Positions 26,614 to 35,289 of a stretch of 64,000 bases of DNA are shown here, piece after piece (position 1 is the stretch's first letter; every line of letters begins with the position of its first letter). The translations under genes were made by a program, and so were the position numbers. This stretch comes from an uncultured Prevotellaceae bacterium (GTDB lineage Bacteria > Bacteroidota > Bacteroidia > Bacteroidales > Bacteroidaceae). A model generated the notes under the pieces. That model made no database searches. It was not told the origin of the DNA and was given only the letters and a program-made list of their open reading frames with translations. The stretch lies in contig CACZVN010000016.1 of assembly GCA_902784615.1 (NCBI GenBank), positions 1 to 64,000 on the forward strand, written 5' to 3'.

Positions 26614-28383
26614 TTAGTCTTTCTTTCCAAATAACAACTGACGGTCGCGCTCCAAGGCGGGCTTGGCCCAATCCTCTGGCACGAATTTCCAGTTTGAATT
26701 AGGCTTGGGATCCAAGGTTCCCATGCGACGGATCTCCTCCGTCAGGTAGTGGCGCTGGTCTCTGTCGGTGTGGAAGAGTACACGGCTGTCGAGCGAGTCC
26801 TGTGGGATGCCTGCACCAAGGGTCAGCAGTTCTCCGCCACCGTTGGCACGGTAACTGTTCATCGCCACCTTGTACCATTTCTGCTCGTCGAAAGGCTCTC
26901 CGTTCGACATCTGTAGGATCCTGACCTTCTCACCGTCGGGCTTCGTGAGATCCACCTCGTAGTCGATGCCACAGGCAGAGTCGAAGTTGAAGGTGTAATA
27001 CTGGAAGCCCGCGCGCTGCTGATCCTCCTTGTAGTTGGTGTTCAGGCGCAGGGCATGATCCTCGGGTGAGGTCATCGTGTTGGTCCACATGTCGTAACTG
27101 TATTCCAGGTGCTTGCGGATTTCCTCGCCCGTCATACGGAGCACGAAAAGCAGGTTCTCGAAGCGGTAGAGTTTGAACATATCGGCCATCGTCACGTCAC
27201 CAGCATTGATGGTGGTGTTGAACGACAGAGGTGCATTAAACGAGATGTCGGCCTTCGTGATCTGCAACTGCAGGTTATGGATGAGATCCGTGAAGGCGGC
27301 ATTACCGAAGAAACTCTCACGGGTGTGGATGGCAGTCTCAAAACGGCCGATCTTCTCACTGACGTAAGCCTTCACTGCGTCGATATCCTTCTGGAAGTGA
27401 CTCATCATCTGTTCGTCGATCTCCTCGTCCTTAACACTGACAATCTCGCCCTTGATGTCCTTCTTTGTCAGCTTGCCGTTTTCGTAGGTCAGTTCGATCT
27501 CCGCCTCGGCGATATTCTGTGCCCAACAGGAAGGGTCGATGATCAGCACCTGCTGGCCGTCATTGTTGGTGATCCACTCGTTGTGTACCTGATGGTCGTG
27601 ACCGAAGAAGATGATGTCGAAGCCGGGCACCTCCTTGGCGACGGCTGCCGTGGCGTTCTCCTCATAGTCGGGGGTGATGATGCCACCGTCCTTGCCGCTA
27701 TGGAAAAGACCGAGGATCAGGTCGGGCCGTTCCACCTCCTTCAGGTAGGCGATCCACTTCTTGGCACAGCTGGTCATCTCCTCAAACTCCATGCCTTTCC
27801 AGATCGACTTGTTCAGCCAGTTGGGGATGGCTGGGGTGAGCATGCCGATCACGGCAATCTTCACACCGTCGATATAGTGGATGGAGTAGGGCTGGAGTCC
27901 CTCGTAGATGTTTTTGGGATCGGCCTTGCCGTCGCTGCCTGCCTTCACAATATTGGCGCCCAGCAGTGGACAGCGCACCTCGCGGATCCACTTGTCATAC
28001 ACCTGATGACCGGGCTCGATGTCGTGGTTGCCGACGGTCTCCGCGTCGTATTGCATATAGTTGATCACGCGGGCGGCGAGGTTCTCGTCTTCGGGCATCA
28101 CGTAGTTCGACCAATACACACAGGGCTGTCCCTGCAGGATGTCACCGTTGTCGATGAGCAGCAGGTTCTCTTTACCGAACTTCTCGCGCTCCTTATTAAT
28201 ATGGGTATTCGCACGCACGAGAGTGCCCTTCAGGGGTTTCCTCTCCATGAAGTCGTAGGGGAAGAAGTGGCCGTGTACGTCACTGGTCTCGATGACCTTC
28301 ATACGGACGGTCTTCGATGTCTGGCCTGTCACGGCGAGGGTGGAACATAGCATGGCTACGGCAATGATTAATGTTTTTTTCAT
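26614..28383 (-). CDS. Periplasmic 5'-nucleotidase / cyclic phosphodiesterase
   Basis: UshA/CpdB-type enzyme that dephosphorylates exogenous nucleotides. Signal peptide MKKTLIIAVAMLCSTLAVTGQ; metallophosphoesterase motifs TSDVHGHFFPYDF, LIDNGDILQGQP, VGNHDIEPGH and FFGHDHQVH; C-terminal 5'-nucleotidase domain with the substrate loop NSYRANGGGELLTLG. 589 residues from ATG 28383, which lies below a TAACTTTG box; the upstream seven codons overlap the promoter region. Confidence 0.92.
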   Translation of the reverse strand: MKKTLIIAVAMLCSTLAVTGQTSKTVRMKVIETSDVHGHFFPYDFMERKPLKGTLVRANTHINKEREKFGKENLLLIDNGDILQGQPCVYWSNYVMPEDENLAARVINYMQYDAETVGNHDIEPGHQVYDKWIREVRCPLLGANIVKAGSDGKADPKNIYEGLQPYSIHYIDGVKIAVIGMLTPAIPNWLNKSIWKGMEFEEMTSCAKKWIAYLKEVERPDLILGLFHSGKDGGIITPDYEENATAAVAKEVPGFDIIFFGHDHQVHNEWITNNDGQQVLIIDPSCWAQNIAEAEIELTYENGKLTKKDIKGEIVSVKDEEIDEQMMSHFQKDIDAVKAYVSEKIGRFETAIHTRESFFGNAAFTDLIHNLQLQITKADISFNAPLSFNTTINAGDVTMADMFKLYRFENLLFVLRMTGEEIRKHLEYSYDMWTNTMTSPEDHALRLNTNYKEDQQRAGFQYYTFNFDSACGIDYEVDLTKPDGEKVRILQMSNGEPFDEQKWYKVAMNSYRANGGGELLTLGAGIPQDSLDSRVLFHTDRDQRHYLTEEIRRMGTLDPKPNSNWKFVPEDWAKPALERDRQLLFGKKD

Positions 28384-28401
28384 TGGTTTCTTATTTTTCT
28401 G

Positions 28402-28433
28402 CAAAGTTAGGAATAATTTTCCATATCACCAAA
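28402..28433 (-). promoter_or_regulatory. Promoter of the 5'-nucleotidase-nudC pair
   Basis: On the minus strand, TTTG (28430-28433) and TAACTTTG (28402-28409) are separated by 20 nt. Confidence 0.65.
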
Positions 28434-28510
28434 TATTTTTCAGTGTTTTAGGCACACTTTTTGCTGCTTTTTTCTTGAATTAACAATCAAACGAAAAGGA
28501 GGATTAAAAT

Positions 28511-29236
28511 ATGGCATTTATAGATTACTACAAGATTTTAGGCGTAGATAAATCGATACCGCAGAAGGATGTCAAGAAGGCCTATCTGAAGCGTGCCAAG
28601 CAGTTCCATCCCGACCTGCACCCCGATGATCCGAAGGCGCAGGCGAAGTTTCAGGCACTGCAGGAGGCCTACGATGTGATTGGTGATCCTGAGAAGCGCA
28701 AGAAGTACGACCAGTACGGTGAACAGTGGAAGCAGGCCGATGCATTCGGTGGCGCTGGCTTCGGTGGTGGTGCCGGTGGCGGCAATCCCTTTGGCGGTTT
28801 CGACTTTTCCAGTTTCTCTGGGGGAGGCGGCTTCAGTGACTTCTTCGAGAACCTCTTCGGCCGCAAGGGCCAACAGGGTGGGGGCTTCGGTGGTTTCCAG
28901 GGTTTCTCGTCGGGTGGCTCAGGCTTTGGTGGCTTCTCAGGTAGTACAGGCCGTCAGGCGCGTACGAACTCGGGCGAGATGAACGCTACCGTCAGCATCG
29001 ACCTCTATACGGCCCTGCTGGGTGGTGAGGTGATGATCACCCTGTCGAACGGCTCGAAGGTGAAGATGAAGATCAAGCCCGAGACACAGCCTGGCACGAA
29101 GGTGCGCCTGCGTGGTAAGGGCTACGATCGTGGCGATGGTACTTTCGGCGACCTGATTATCACGTACCAGGTGAAGTTGCCGCAGAACCTCTCGGAGCGT
29201 CAGAAAGACCTGCTCCGTCAGATGCGCGAGGGCTAG
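28511..29236 (+). CDS. DnaJ-like co-chaperone with a single C-terminal domain
   Basis: Order: J domain (about 1-68) with the Hsp70-activating HPD in FHPDLHPDD; a long Gly/Phe/Ser-rich linker (about 75-150); one DnaJ C-terminal beta domain (about 155-241: [36 protein letters not shown]). CbpA/DnaJ proteins usually have two such domains, and there is no zinc-finger region, so at 241 residues this is a short class B type. Unusually for the window, a strong Shine-Dalgarno (aaaggagg) precedes the ATG by 8 nt. Confidence 0.88.
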   Translation: MAFIDYYKILGVDKSIPQKDVKKAYLKRAKQFHPDLHPDDPKAQAKFQALQEAYDVIGDPEKRKKYDQYGEQWKQADAFGGAGFGGGAGGGNPFGGFDFSSFSGGGGFSDFFENLFGRKGQQGGGFGGFQGFSSGGSGFGGFSGSTGRQARTNSGEMNATVSIDLYTALLGGEVMITLSNGSKVKMKIKPETQPGTKVRLRGKGYDRGDGTFGDLIITYQVKLPQNLSERQKDLLRQMREG

Positions 29237-29291
29237 TTCCTGAAATCCCGTAGTCCTTATTGGGAAATAAGCAGTACTTATTTAAAATTCC

Positions 29292-29319
29292 GTGGCCCTT
29301 TTCGCGCGAAAAGGGCCAC
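29292..29319. repeat. 28-bp perfect palindrome preceded by TTTAAAATTCC
   Basis: 14-bp arms (gtggcccttttcgc) with no spacer. The same preceding 11-12 bases and a 28-bp GTGGC...GCCAC hairpin recur at 47623-47650. Both sit shortly after a plus-strand stop codon, so it may act as a terminator or be part of a dispersed element. Confidence 0.65.
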
Positions 29320-29341
29320 TTGTTTCCTAACAAACGCTACC

Positions 29342-29372
29342 GAACTCACTGAGAACCGTCCCCGCTGAGTTC
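29342..29372. repeat. Short REP-like hairpin with a GAACCGTCCCC loop
   Basis: Arms gaactca/tgagttc enclose gagaaccgtcccc. The loop core AACCGTCCC is shared with the hairpin at 48594-48614. Confidence 0.45.
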
Positions 29373-29383
29373 ACAAGATTTTC

Positions 29384-29555
29384 TGTTCAAATGTTCATTG
29401 TTCATTAAGTGGTTTATTTAATCTGTAAAAACCACTTTAAATTTAATATTATATAATAATATACATATTATTATATAATATTAAATTCTATTGAACAATC
29501 ATAGTTATCAAATAGTGGTTAATGAACAAATGAACAATGAACAATTGGACAATGT
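29384..29555. repeat. Bipartite palindromic element, copy A
   Basis: The 344 bp between the DnaJ-like gene and kdsB hold no gene. Inside is a large imperfect inverted repeat. Outer arms carry near-tandem TGTTCATT/AATGAACA units (29384-29405 and 29521-29551). A smaller hairpin (aagtggttt...aaaccactt) follows the left arm. The centre is a palindrome with 23-bp arms (29440-29462, 29465-29487) and a 2-nt spacer, made only of A and T apart from one C in that spacer. Compare copy B at 47761. Confidence 0.65.
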
Positions 29556-29580
29556 CACAGCGGGATACTGTGATACTGCG

Positions 29581-30339
29581 TCAAGGGCTCGAGATTTTCG
29601 TGGCTTGTGCCAAAAACTCTTCTGCTCGCTGAAGATCCTCGGGAGTATCGATGCCGACTGTCTCTACATCGGTGAGACCAACGCGGATGCGGTAGCCGTT
29701 CTGGAGCCAGCGCAGTTGTTCGAGGCTTTCGGCCTTCTCAAGGCTGCTCTGCGGCAGACGGGTTACCTCCGCCAGTACCTCACGGCGATAGGCGTAGATG
29801 CCCAGGTGTTTCAGGAAGGGATACTCACCGAACCACTCCCCGCGCTCCTTACCTCTTATATATGGTATGACGCTACGGCTGAAGTAGAGGGCGAAACCGC
29901 GGTTGTCGGTGACGATCTTCGGTGAATTGGGATTCTCCACGGCTTCCATCGACTCGAAAGGTTTTCCTAAGGTACCGATCTGTGTGGTGGAATCGTCGAA
30001 AAGGTGCATCAGCGTCTCGATCTGTGAGGGTTGGATGAAAGGTTCGTCGCCCTGTACGTTAATGATGACATCGGCATCGGTCCCGATTTTTGTGGCAGCC
30101 TCCTGGATGCGGTCAGTACCGCTCTTATGGTCTGTGCGGGTCATGACGGCCTTGCCGCCGAAGGCTTCGACGGCCTGGAAAATGCGCTCATCGTCGGTAG
30201 CCACATAGGCCTCGTCGAGCACGCGCGACACCTGCTCATATACTCTCTGTATGACAGTCTTTCCGCCGAGAACTGCCAGCGGCTTGCCCGGAAAGCGCGT
30301 CGAGGCGTAGCGGGCGGGGATAATGGCGACAAATTTCAT
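29581..30339 (-). CDS. kdsB: CMP-Kdo synthetase
   Basis: 3-deoxy-manno-octulosonate cytidylyltransferase, which activates Kdo for lipid A core. N-terminal CTP site FVAIIPARYASTRFPGKPLA; the substrate region NVQGDEPFIQPSQI with its acidic metal ligand; C-terminal VETVGIDTPEDLQRAEE. 252 residues, normal. Promoter box TACCTTTG at 30348-30355. Confidence 0.96.
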   Translation of the reverse strand: MKFVAIIPARYASTRFPGKPLAVLGGKTVIQRVYEQVSRVLDEAYVATDDERIFQAVEAFGGKAVMTRTDHKSGTDRIQEAATKIGTDADVIINVQGDEPFIQPSQIETLMHLFDDSTTQIGTLGKPFESMEAVENPNSPKIVTDNRGFALYFSRSVIPYIRGKERGEWFGEYPFLKHLGIYAYRREVLAEVTRLPQSSLEKAESLEQLRWLQNGYRIRVGLTDVETVGIDTPEDLQRAEEFLAQATKISSP

Positions 30340-30347
30340 AACGGTTG

Positions 30348-30355
30348 CAAAGGTA
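30348..30355 (-). promoter_or_regulatory. -7 box for kdsB
   Basis: TACCTTTG on the minus strand, 8 nt upstream of the ATG, leaving a leader of only a few bases. Confidence 0.5.
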
Positions 30356-30407
30356 ATAAAAAATTATAGGAAAAAGTCGTTTTTTATCGTTAATTTATGT
30401 GCAAGAG

Positions 30408-30439
30408 TTTGGCGGTCTCGGAAAATTTTAGTAAATTTG
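30408..30439 (+). promoter_or_regulatory. Promoter of the MORN gene and probably the run to 35260
   Basis: TTTG (30408-30411) and TAAATTTG (30432-30439), spacing 20 nt. Confidence 0.65.
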
Positions 30440-30464
30440 CAGAGTAATTAAGACAGACCAAACA

Positions 30465-31580
30465 ATGATAAAAAGATACATATATTTACTAATAATGATA
30501 CTGCTCCCTCTTTTGGCGGGAGCCCAGAAGATCACCCTCAGCTCGACGACGACAAAGGACGGGGGTGAATATAACGGAGAGATGTCGGCTGGCAAGCCCC
30601 ATGGCAAGGGAAAGACTACTTACAAGAACGGTAATATCTACGAAGGTGAGTACGACAAGGGCAAGCGTCAGGGCTATGGCATCTATACCTTCTTCGACGG
30701 GGAGAAATATGAGGGTGAGTGGTTCCAGGACCAGCAGCACGGCCAAGGTATCTATTACTTCTCGAACAACAACCGCTATGAGGGTCTCTGGTTCCGCGAC
30801 TACCAGCACGGTCACGGGGTGATGTACTACTATAACGGTGACAAGTACGACGGTGAATGGAAGCAGGACAAGCGTTCGGGCAAGGGTGTCTATCTCTTTG
30901 CCGGTGGTGCCTTCTATAAGGGTGACTGGTTGAACGACAAACGTCATGGCAAGGGCTTCTTCGACTGGGGTGACGGTTCCAGTTATGATGGTGAGTGGAA
31001 AGACAACCAGCGCTCAGGTACTGGCACCTACAAATATTCCGATGGTGATACCTATACGGGTCAGTGGTCGAACGACAAGATGCACGGACGGGGTATCTAT
31101 AAGTTCCAGAACGGTGATGTCTATGAGGGCGACTACGAGAACGGTGCCCGTACGGGTACTGGCATCTTCAAGTATGCCAACGGTGATAAATACACGGGAC
31201 AGTTTCATGAGGGTGACAAGCAAGGCCAGGGCACGTTCGTCTGGAAGAATGGTGATACCTATGTGGGACAGTGGAAGGCGGACAAGCAGCATGGTCGTGG
31301 TAAGTTGACGAAGAAAAATGGTGATACCGTGGAGGGCGCTTTCCAGAACGGACAGCCCAACGGGGAGTGCATCGTACGCTATGCCGACGGTACGAAGTTC
31401 AAGGGCATCTTCAAGAACGGCAAGCGCAATGGTGCCGCCATCGAGGAGGACAAGGACGGCAAGCGTTTCGAGGGCATCTACAAGGACAACGTGCGTGACG
31501 GCGAGTTCGTGGAGAAGGACCGTAATGGTACCGTAGTTGCCCGTGGCACCTACACCCGTGGTCACCGACAGGTGAGATAA
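30465..31580 (+). CDS. Exported MORN-repeat protein, 14 repeats
   Basis: Signal peptide (YLLIMILLPLLAGAQ), then an uninterrupted array of fourteen 23-residue MORN units (pattern YxGEWxxxxxHGxGxYxxxxGxx) from about residue 38 to 358. The first eleven are close to consensus; the last three drift (VEGAF, FKGIF, FEGIY). In bacteria MORN arrays form elongated beta sheets of uncertain role. Being exported, it is likely periplasmic. Weak linkage to YhcH, 27 bp downstream. High internal repetition produces a 394-codon antisense open frame that is an artefact. Confidence 0.9.
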   Translation: MIKRYIYLLIMILLPLLAGAQKITLSSTTTKDGGEYNGEMSAGKPHGKGKTTYKNGNIYEGEYDKGKRQGYGIYTFFDGEKYEGEWFQDQQHGQGIYYFSNNNRYEGLWFRDYQHGHGVMYYYNGDKYDGEWKQDKRSGKGVYLFAGGAFYKGDWLNDKRHGKGFFDWGDGSSYDGEWKDNQRSGTGTYKYSDGDTYTGQWSNDKMHGRGIYKFQNGDVYEGDYENGARTGTGIFKYANGDKYTGQFHEGDKQGQGTFVWKNGDTYVGQWKADKQHGRGKLTKKNGDTVEGAFQNGQPNGECIVRYADGTKFKGIFKNGKRNGAAIEEDKDGKRFEGIYKDNVRDGEFVEKDRNGTVVARGTYTRGHRQVR

Positions 31581-31607
31581 TTCTGACATTTCAATCATTT
31601 TCATAAT

Positions 31608-32057
31608 ATGATTATCGACAGTATAGAGAATTTGGCTAATTACGTGGAAATGAACCCGTTGTTTGCCGATGTAGTGGAATTCCTGAAAAGTCACGATCTG
31701 AGCACGATGGAGGAGGGGAAGCATCCCATCAAGGGTGACGACCTGTATGTGAATGTGCAGGTGGCGAAACAGCGCACGATGGAGACGTGCTTCATAGAGT
31801 CGCATCGGAAGATGATCGACATCCAGATACCCATCTCCTGTGAGGAGACCTATGGCTACTCGCCTCTGGAGGTGCTGCCCGATGCAGTGTATGACGCAGA
31901 CAAGGACATGACGATTTACGACGGTGTGAAGCCGCAGGAATACGTGACGCTGGCACCCGGTATGATGGTAATCTTCTTCCCGCAGGACGGTCATGCCCCC
32001 TGTATCATCGACGAACCAGAGATCAAGAAAGCAATTTTTAAAGTATATACGACATAA
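31608..32057 (+). CDS. YhcH/YjgK/YiaL (DUF386) family protein
   Basis: Cupin-like beta protein of the YhcH/EbgC family, often linked to sialic acid or sugar catabolism as an anomerase-type enzyme. Typical segments are KGDDLYVNVQ, TCFIESHRKMIDIQIP with conserved His, and MVIFFPQDGHAPCI with the second metal-site histidine. 149 residues. The neighbouring glgB begins 4 nt after its stop. Confidence 0.9.
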   Translation: MIIDSIENLANYVEMNPLFADVVEFLKSHDLSTMEEGKHPIKGDDLYVNVQVAKQRTMETCFIESHRKMIDIQIPISCEETYGYSPLEVLPDAVYDADKDMTIYDGVKPQEYVTLAPGMMVIFFPQDGHAPCIIDEPEIKKAIFKVYTT

Positions 32058-32061
32058 GACT

Positions 32062-34101
32062 ATGGCAACGAAGAAAGAAACTACTAAAAAGCCTGCAGCC
32101 AAGAAAGTGGCTGCTCCGAAGAAAGCCAAACAGGCCGAGCCACAGCATATCGGTCTTGTACGTAACGATTCATGGTTGGAACCCTTTGAGGGTGCCATCC
32201 GCGGCCGTCACGACCACGCCGTGTGGAAGTTGAACCAGTTGACCAACAATGGTAAGAAGAAACTCTCAGATTTCGCCTCGGGTCATCTCTATTTCGGACT
32301 CCACAAACTTGCCAAGGGCTGGGTGTTCCGTGAGTGGGCACCCAATGCGACGGATATCTACCTGATCGGTGACTTCAACAACTGGAAGGAAGACGAGAAA
32401 TACCGTTGCAAGCGCATCGCCGGTACGGACAACTGGGAGTTGAAACTCTCGGAGAAGGCCCTGAAGCATGGACAACTTTACAAGATGAAGGTGAAGTGGA
32501 ACGGTGGCGAGGGTGAGCGTATCCCAGCCTGGTGCCGTCGTGTGGTACAGGACGATAATACGAAGATATTCTCTGCTCAGGTATGGAACCCAGAGAAGAA
32601 ATATGAGTTCAAGAAAAAGAACTTCAAGCCCGAGAAGAACCCGTTGCTCATCTACGAGTGCCATGTGGGTATGGGACAGGATGCAGAGAAGGTGGGCACC
32701 TATACCGAGTTCAAGGACAACGTGCTGCCACGCGTCATCAAGGATGGTTATAACTGCATCCAGGTGATGGCCATCCAGGAGCATCCGTACTATGGAAGTT
32801 TTGGCTATCACGTGTCTTCATTCTTCGCGCCGAGTTCCCGCTTTGGCACACCCGAGGAACTGAAGGAACTTATTGACACAGCCCACAAGAACGGTATCGC
32901 AGTGATCATGGATATCGTTCATTCTCACGCTGTGAAGAACGAGGTGGAAGGTCTGGGTAACCTCTGTGGCGACCCGAACCAGTTCTTCTATCCAGGAGAC
33001 CGTCATGAGCATCCCGCCTGGGACTCGCTCTGCTTCGACTACGGCAAGGACGACGTCATCCATTTCCTGCTCTCCAACTGTAAGTACTGGTTAGAGGAGT
33101 TTAAGTTCGATGGCTTCCGCTTCGACGGTGTGACCTCGATGCTGTACTATTCGCACGGTCTGGGTGAGGCCTTCGGTGGCTATGGTGACTACTTCAACGG
33201 TCACGAGGATGATAATGCCATCTGTTACCTGACACTGGCTAACTGTCTGATCCATGAGGTGAATCCCAATGCCATCACTATTGCTGAGGAGGTGAGTGGT
33301 ATGCCCGGACTGGCAGCCAAGTTCGAGGACGGTGGCTATGGCTTCGACTACCGTATGGCCATGAATATCCCCGACTACTGGATCAAGACCATCAAGGAGG
33401 TGCGCGACGAGGATATCAACGTGACGAGTATCTTCTGGGAGGTCAAGAACCGTAGGCCTGACGAGAAGACCATCTCTTATTGTGAGAGCCATGATCAGGC
33501 ACTCGTGGGCGACAAGACCATCATCTTCCGTCTGATTGATGCCGATATGTACTGGCACTTCGCCAAGAAGGACGTGAACGACCTCGCCCAGCGCGGTATC
33601 GCCCTGCACAAGATGATCCGTCTGGTGACCTGTGCAGCGATCAACGGCGGCTACCTGAACTTCATGGGTAATGAGTTCGGTCATCCTGAGTGGATCGACT
33701 TCCCACGTGAGGGTAATGGCTGGTCGTATAAGTATGCCCGTCGTCAGTGGAACCTCGTGGATAACAAGGATCTCTGCTATCACTGGTTGGGTGACTTCGA
33801 CCGTGAGATGCTGAAGACCATCAATGAGGGCGACAAGGTGCTCTGCTTCATGCGAGGCGACCTCGTGTTTGTGTTCAACTTCTCACCCAACCGCAGTTAT
33901 ACGGACTACGGCTTCCTCGTGCCCACAGGCTCGTATGAGGTGGTGCTGAATACCGACTCGCCGGCCTTTGGCGGCAACGGCTTTACTGACGATACGATTA
34001 CACACCTGACGAACTATGACCCGCTCTATGTGAAGGATCACAAGGAGTGGCTGAAACTCTATATCCCGGCACGTTCTGCCGTCGTATTGAAGAAAGTATA
34101 G
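32062..34101 (+). CDS. glgB: 1,4-alpha-glucan branching enzyme
   Basis: Introduces alpha-1,6 branches in glycogen. N-terminal CBM48 (about 60-165, RGRHDHAVWKL then FGLHKLAKGWVFREWAPNA), GH13 barrel with the nucleophile region FKFDGFRFDGVTSML near residue 350, the acid/base in ITIAEEVSGMPG near 405, and CESHDQAL near 473. Eukaryote-like branching enzyme subfamily. The first 30 residues are a Lys/Ala/Pro tail (TKKPAAKKVAAPKKAKQAEP) not needed for catalysis. ATG 32062 is chosen; the longer frame overlaps yhcH out of frame. Confidence 0.95.
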   Translation: MATKKETTKKPAAKKVAAPKKAKQAEPQHIGLVRNDSWLEPFEGAIRGRHDHAVWKLNQLTNNGKKKLSDFASGHLYFGLHKLAKGWVFREWAPNATDIYLIGDFNNWKEDEKYRCKRIAGTDNWELKLSEKALKHGQLYKMKVKWNGGEGERIPAWCRRVVQDDNTKIFSAQVWNPEKKYEFKKKNFKPEKNPLLIYECHVGMGQDAEKVGTYTEFKDNVLPRVIKDGYNCIQVMAIQEHPYYGSFGYHVSSFFAPSSRFGTPEELKELIDTAHKNGIAVIMDIVHSHAVKNEVEGLGNLCGDPNQFFYPGDRHEHPAWDSLCFDYGKDDVIHFLLSNCKYWLEEFKFDGFRFDGVTSMLYYSHGLGEAFGGYGDYFNGHEDDNAICYLTLANCLIHEVNPNAITIAEEVSGMPGLAAKFEDGGYGFDYRMAMNIPDYWIKTIKEVRDEDINVTSIFWEVKNRRPDEKTISYCESHDQALVGDKTIIFRLIDADMYWHFAKKDVNDLAQRGIALHKMIRLVTCAAINGGYLNFMGNEFGHPEWIDFPREGNGWSYKYARRQWNLVDNKDLCYHWLGDFDREMLKTINEGDKVLCFMRGDLVFVFNFSPNRSYTDYGFLVPTGSYEVVLNTDSPAFGGNGFTDDTITHLTNYDPLYVKDHKEWLKLYIPARSAVVLKKV

Positions 34102-34102
34102 T

Positions 34103-35260
34103 ATGAACTATAACAGACAAAGGAAAAACAGTAGCACGCTCACCATCCATGTGATGTGTGCTATTGTTTTTGTGCTCTTCTCGTTGGCCTGGCTCTATTT
34201 CTTCCAATCAGACGTGATGGCCATGACACAATATGAGTTGAGTGGCGGACTGACACATTACAACTCAGCGTTAGGAGCCATCATCATTACGGTCCTGCTG
34301 TATCTCCTCCAGTTGGTGGTCTATGCCGTCACCCGTCTGAAGAAGCGTTCCCATGCGCTGACCTACGTGCCGTCGATGATGATCCTGGCGATGCTGACGG
34401 ATGTAAGCCAGCAGATAGCGGCCGACGGTGATATTGACCATCAGTTGTCGTGGTGGGTGGTGGTGCTCGTCGCCCTTGTCTGGGTAGGTCTCGTCTTCGT
34501 GGCTCGTCTGTTTCAGCAGGTGGAGGATGACGACTCCTATTCGCTCGTCTCTCCTGCGATGTGGATCAACATGCTGACGATGTGCTTGCTGATGATGGGT
34601 GTGGCATGGCTAGGGAATACGAATGCCGTGTTCCATTACCGGATGAAGACGGAGGCACTGATTGCCGAGGGTGAGTATGAAAAGGCTTTGGAGGTTGGCA
34701 AAGAGTCGCTGGAGAGTGACAACCACCTGATGATGCTCCGTATGTATGCGCTGGCACGTACCAACGGTCTGGGTGAACATCTGTTTGAGTATCCGATTTC
34801 TGCCACCAGTTCGGAGATGCTTCCCACCAATGGGAAAGTGCGGATGATGCTGTGTCCGGCGGATAGTCTGTATAGGTTCCTTGGGGCACGTCCTGGGGAG
34901 AAGATGGAGCCCGAGCGCTATCTGCTGATGCTTCTGCGACGTGACTCCGTACCTCGCCGTACGATAGGAGACTACCTGCTCTGTGGTTATCTGATCGACA
35001 AGGATATTGACCGTTTTGCGCAGGAAGTGGGCAAATATTACGTGGTGGATGACAGTCTGCCAAAGCACTACAAGGAGGCTTTGACGCTATACATCCATCA
35101 GCGTGCCAATCCCCTGTTTGTCAGCCATTTCACTGTGACGGAAGAGGATTTCGATAATTTCCGTGAGATGGAACAGGAATATCCGATAGCGTCGGAACGG
35201 AAAGGAAAGATAGGGGAACACTATCGTGGTACGTATTGGTACTATTACAAATACGAATAA
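34103..35260 (+). CDS. Membrane protein, DUF6057-like
   Basis: The N-terminal third has four to five hydrophobic segments (starting IHVMCAIVFVLFSLAWLYFF), followed by a soluble C-terminal domain of about 210 residues with helical, TPR-like pairs (EALIAEGEYEKALEVGKESL). It resembles multi-span proteins of the DUF6057 type seen in Prevotella and Bacteroides, but I am not certain of the family. Only 1 bp separates it from glgB. Function unknown. Confidence 0.65.
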   Translation: MNYNRQRKNSSTLTIHVMCAIVFVLFSLAWLYFFQSDVMAMTQYELSGGLTHYNSALGAIIITVLLYLLQLVVYAVTRLKKRSHALTYVPSMMILAMLTDVSQQIAADGDIDHQLSWWVVVLVALVWVGLVFVARLFQQVEDDDSYSLVSPAMWINMLTMCLLMMGVAWLGNTNAVFHYRMKTEALIAEGEYEKALEVGKESLESDNHLMMLRMYALARTNGLGEHLFEYPISATSSEMLPTNGKVRMMLCPADSLYRFLGARPGEKMEPERYLLMLLRRDSVPRRTIGDYLLCGYLIDKDIDRFAQEVGKYYVVDDSLPKHYKEALTLYIHQRANPLFVSHFTVTEEDFDNFREMEQEYPIASERKGKIGEHYRGTYWYYYKYE

Positions 35261-35263
35261 AAG

Positions 35264-35287
35264 AAAGCTCTCCAGTTGGAGAGCTTT
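35264..35287. terminator. Bidirectional terminator
   Basis: aaagctctcc-agtt-ggagagcttt: a 10-bp perfect stem and 4-nt loop, with T-rich flanks on both strands. It sits in the 29 bp between two convergent genes. Confidence 0.85.
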
Positions 35288-35289
35288 TC

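Noticed and set aside
27109-28350. 413-codon open frame antisense to the 5'-nucleotidase
   Set aside because: Codon shadow of a well-conserved metallophosphoesterase gene; no recognisable domain of its own.
29491-29925. 144-codon plus-strand frame starting in the palindromic element
   Set aside because: Begins inside the inverted repeat and continues antisense to kdsB; no homology visible.
30465-31580. Tandem DNA repeat or CRISPR-like array
   Set aside because: The 69-bp periodicity is that of 23-residue protein repeats with diverged codons; there are no identical repeats with unique spacers.
31014-32198. 394-codon antisense frame across the MORN and YhcH genes
   Set aside because: Its repetitive composition mirrors the MORN array on the other strand.
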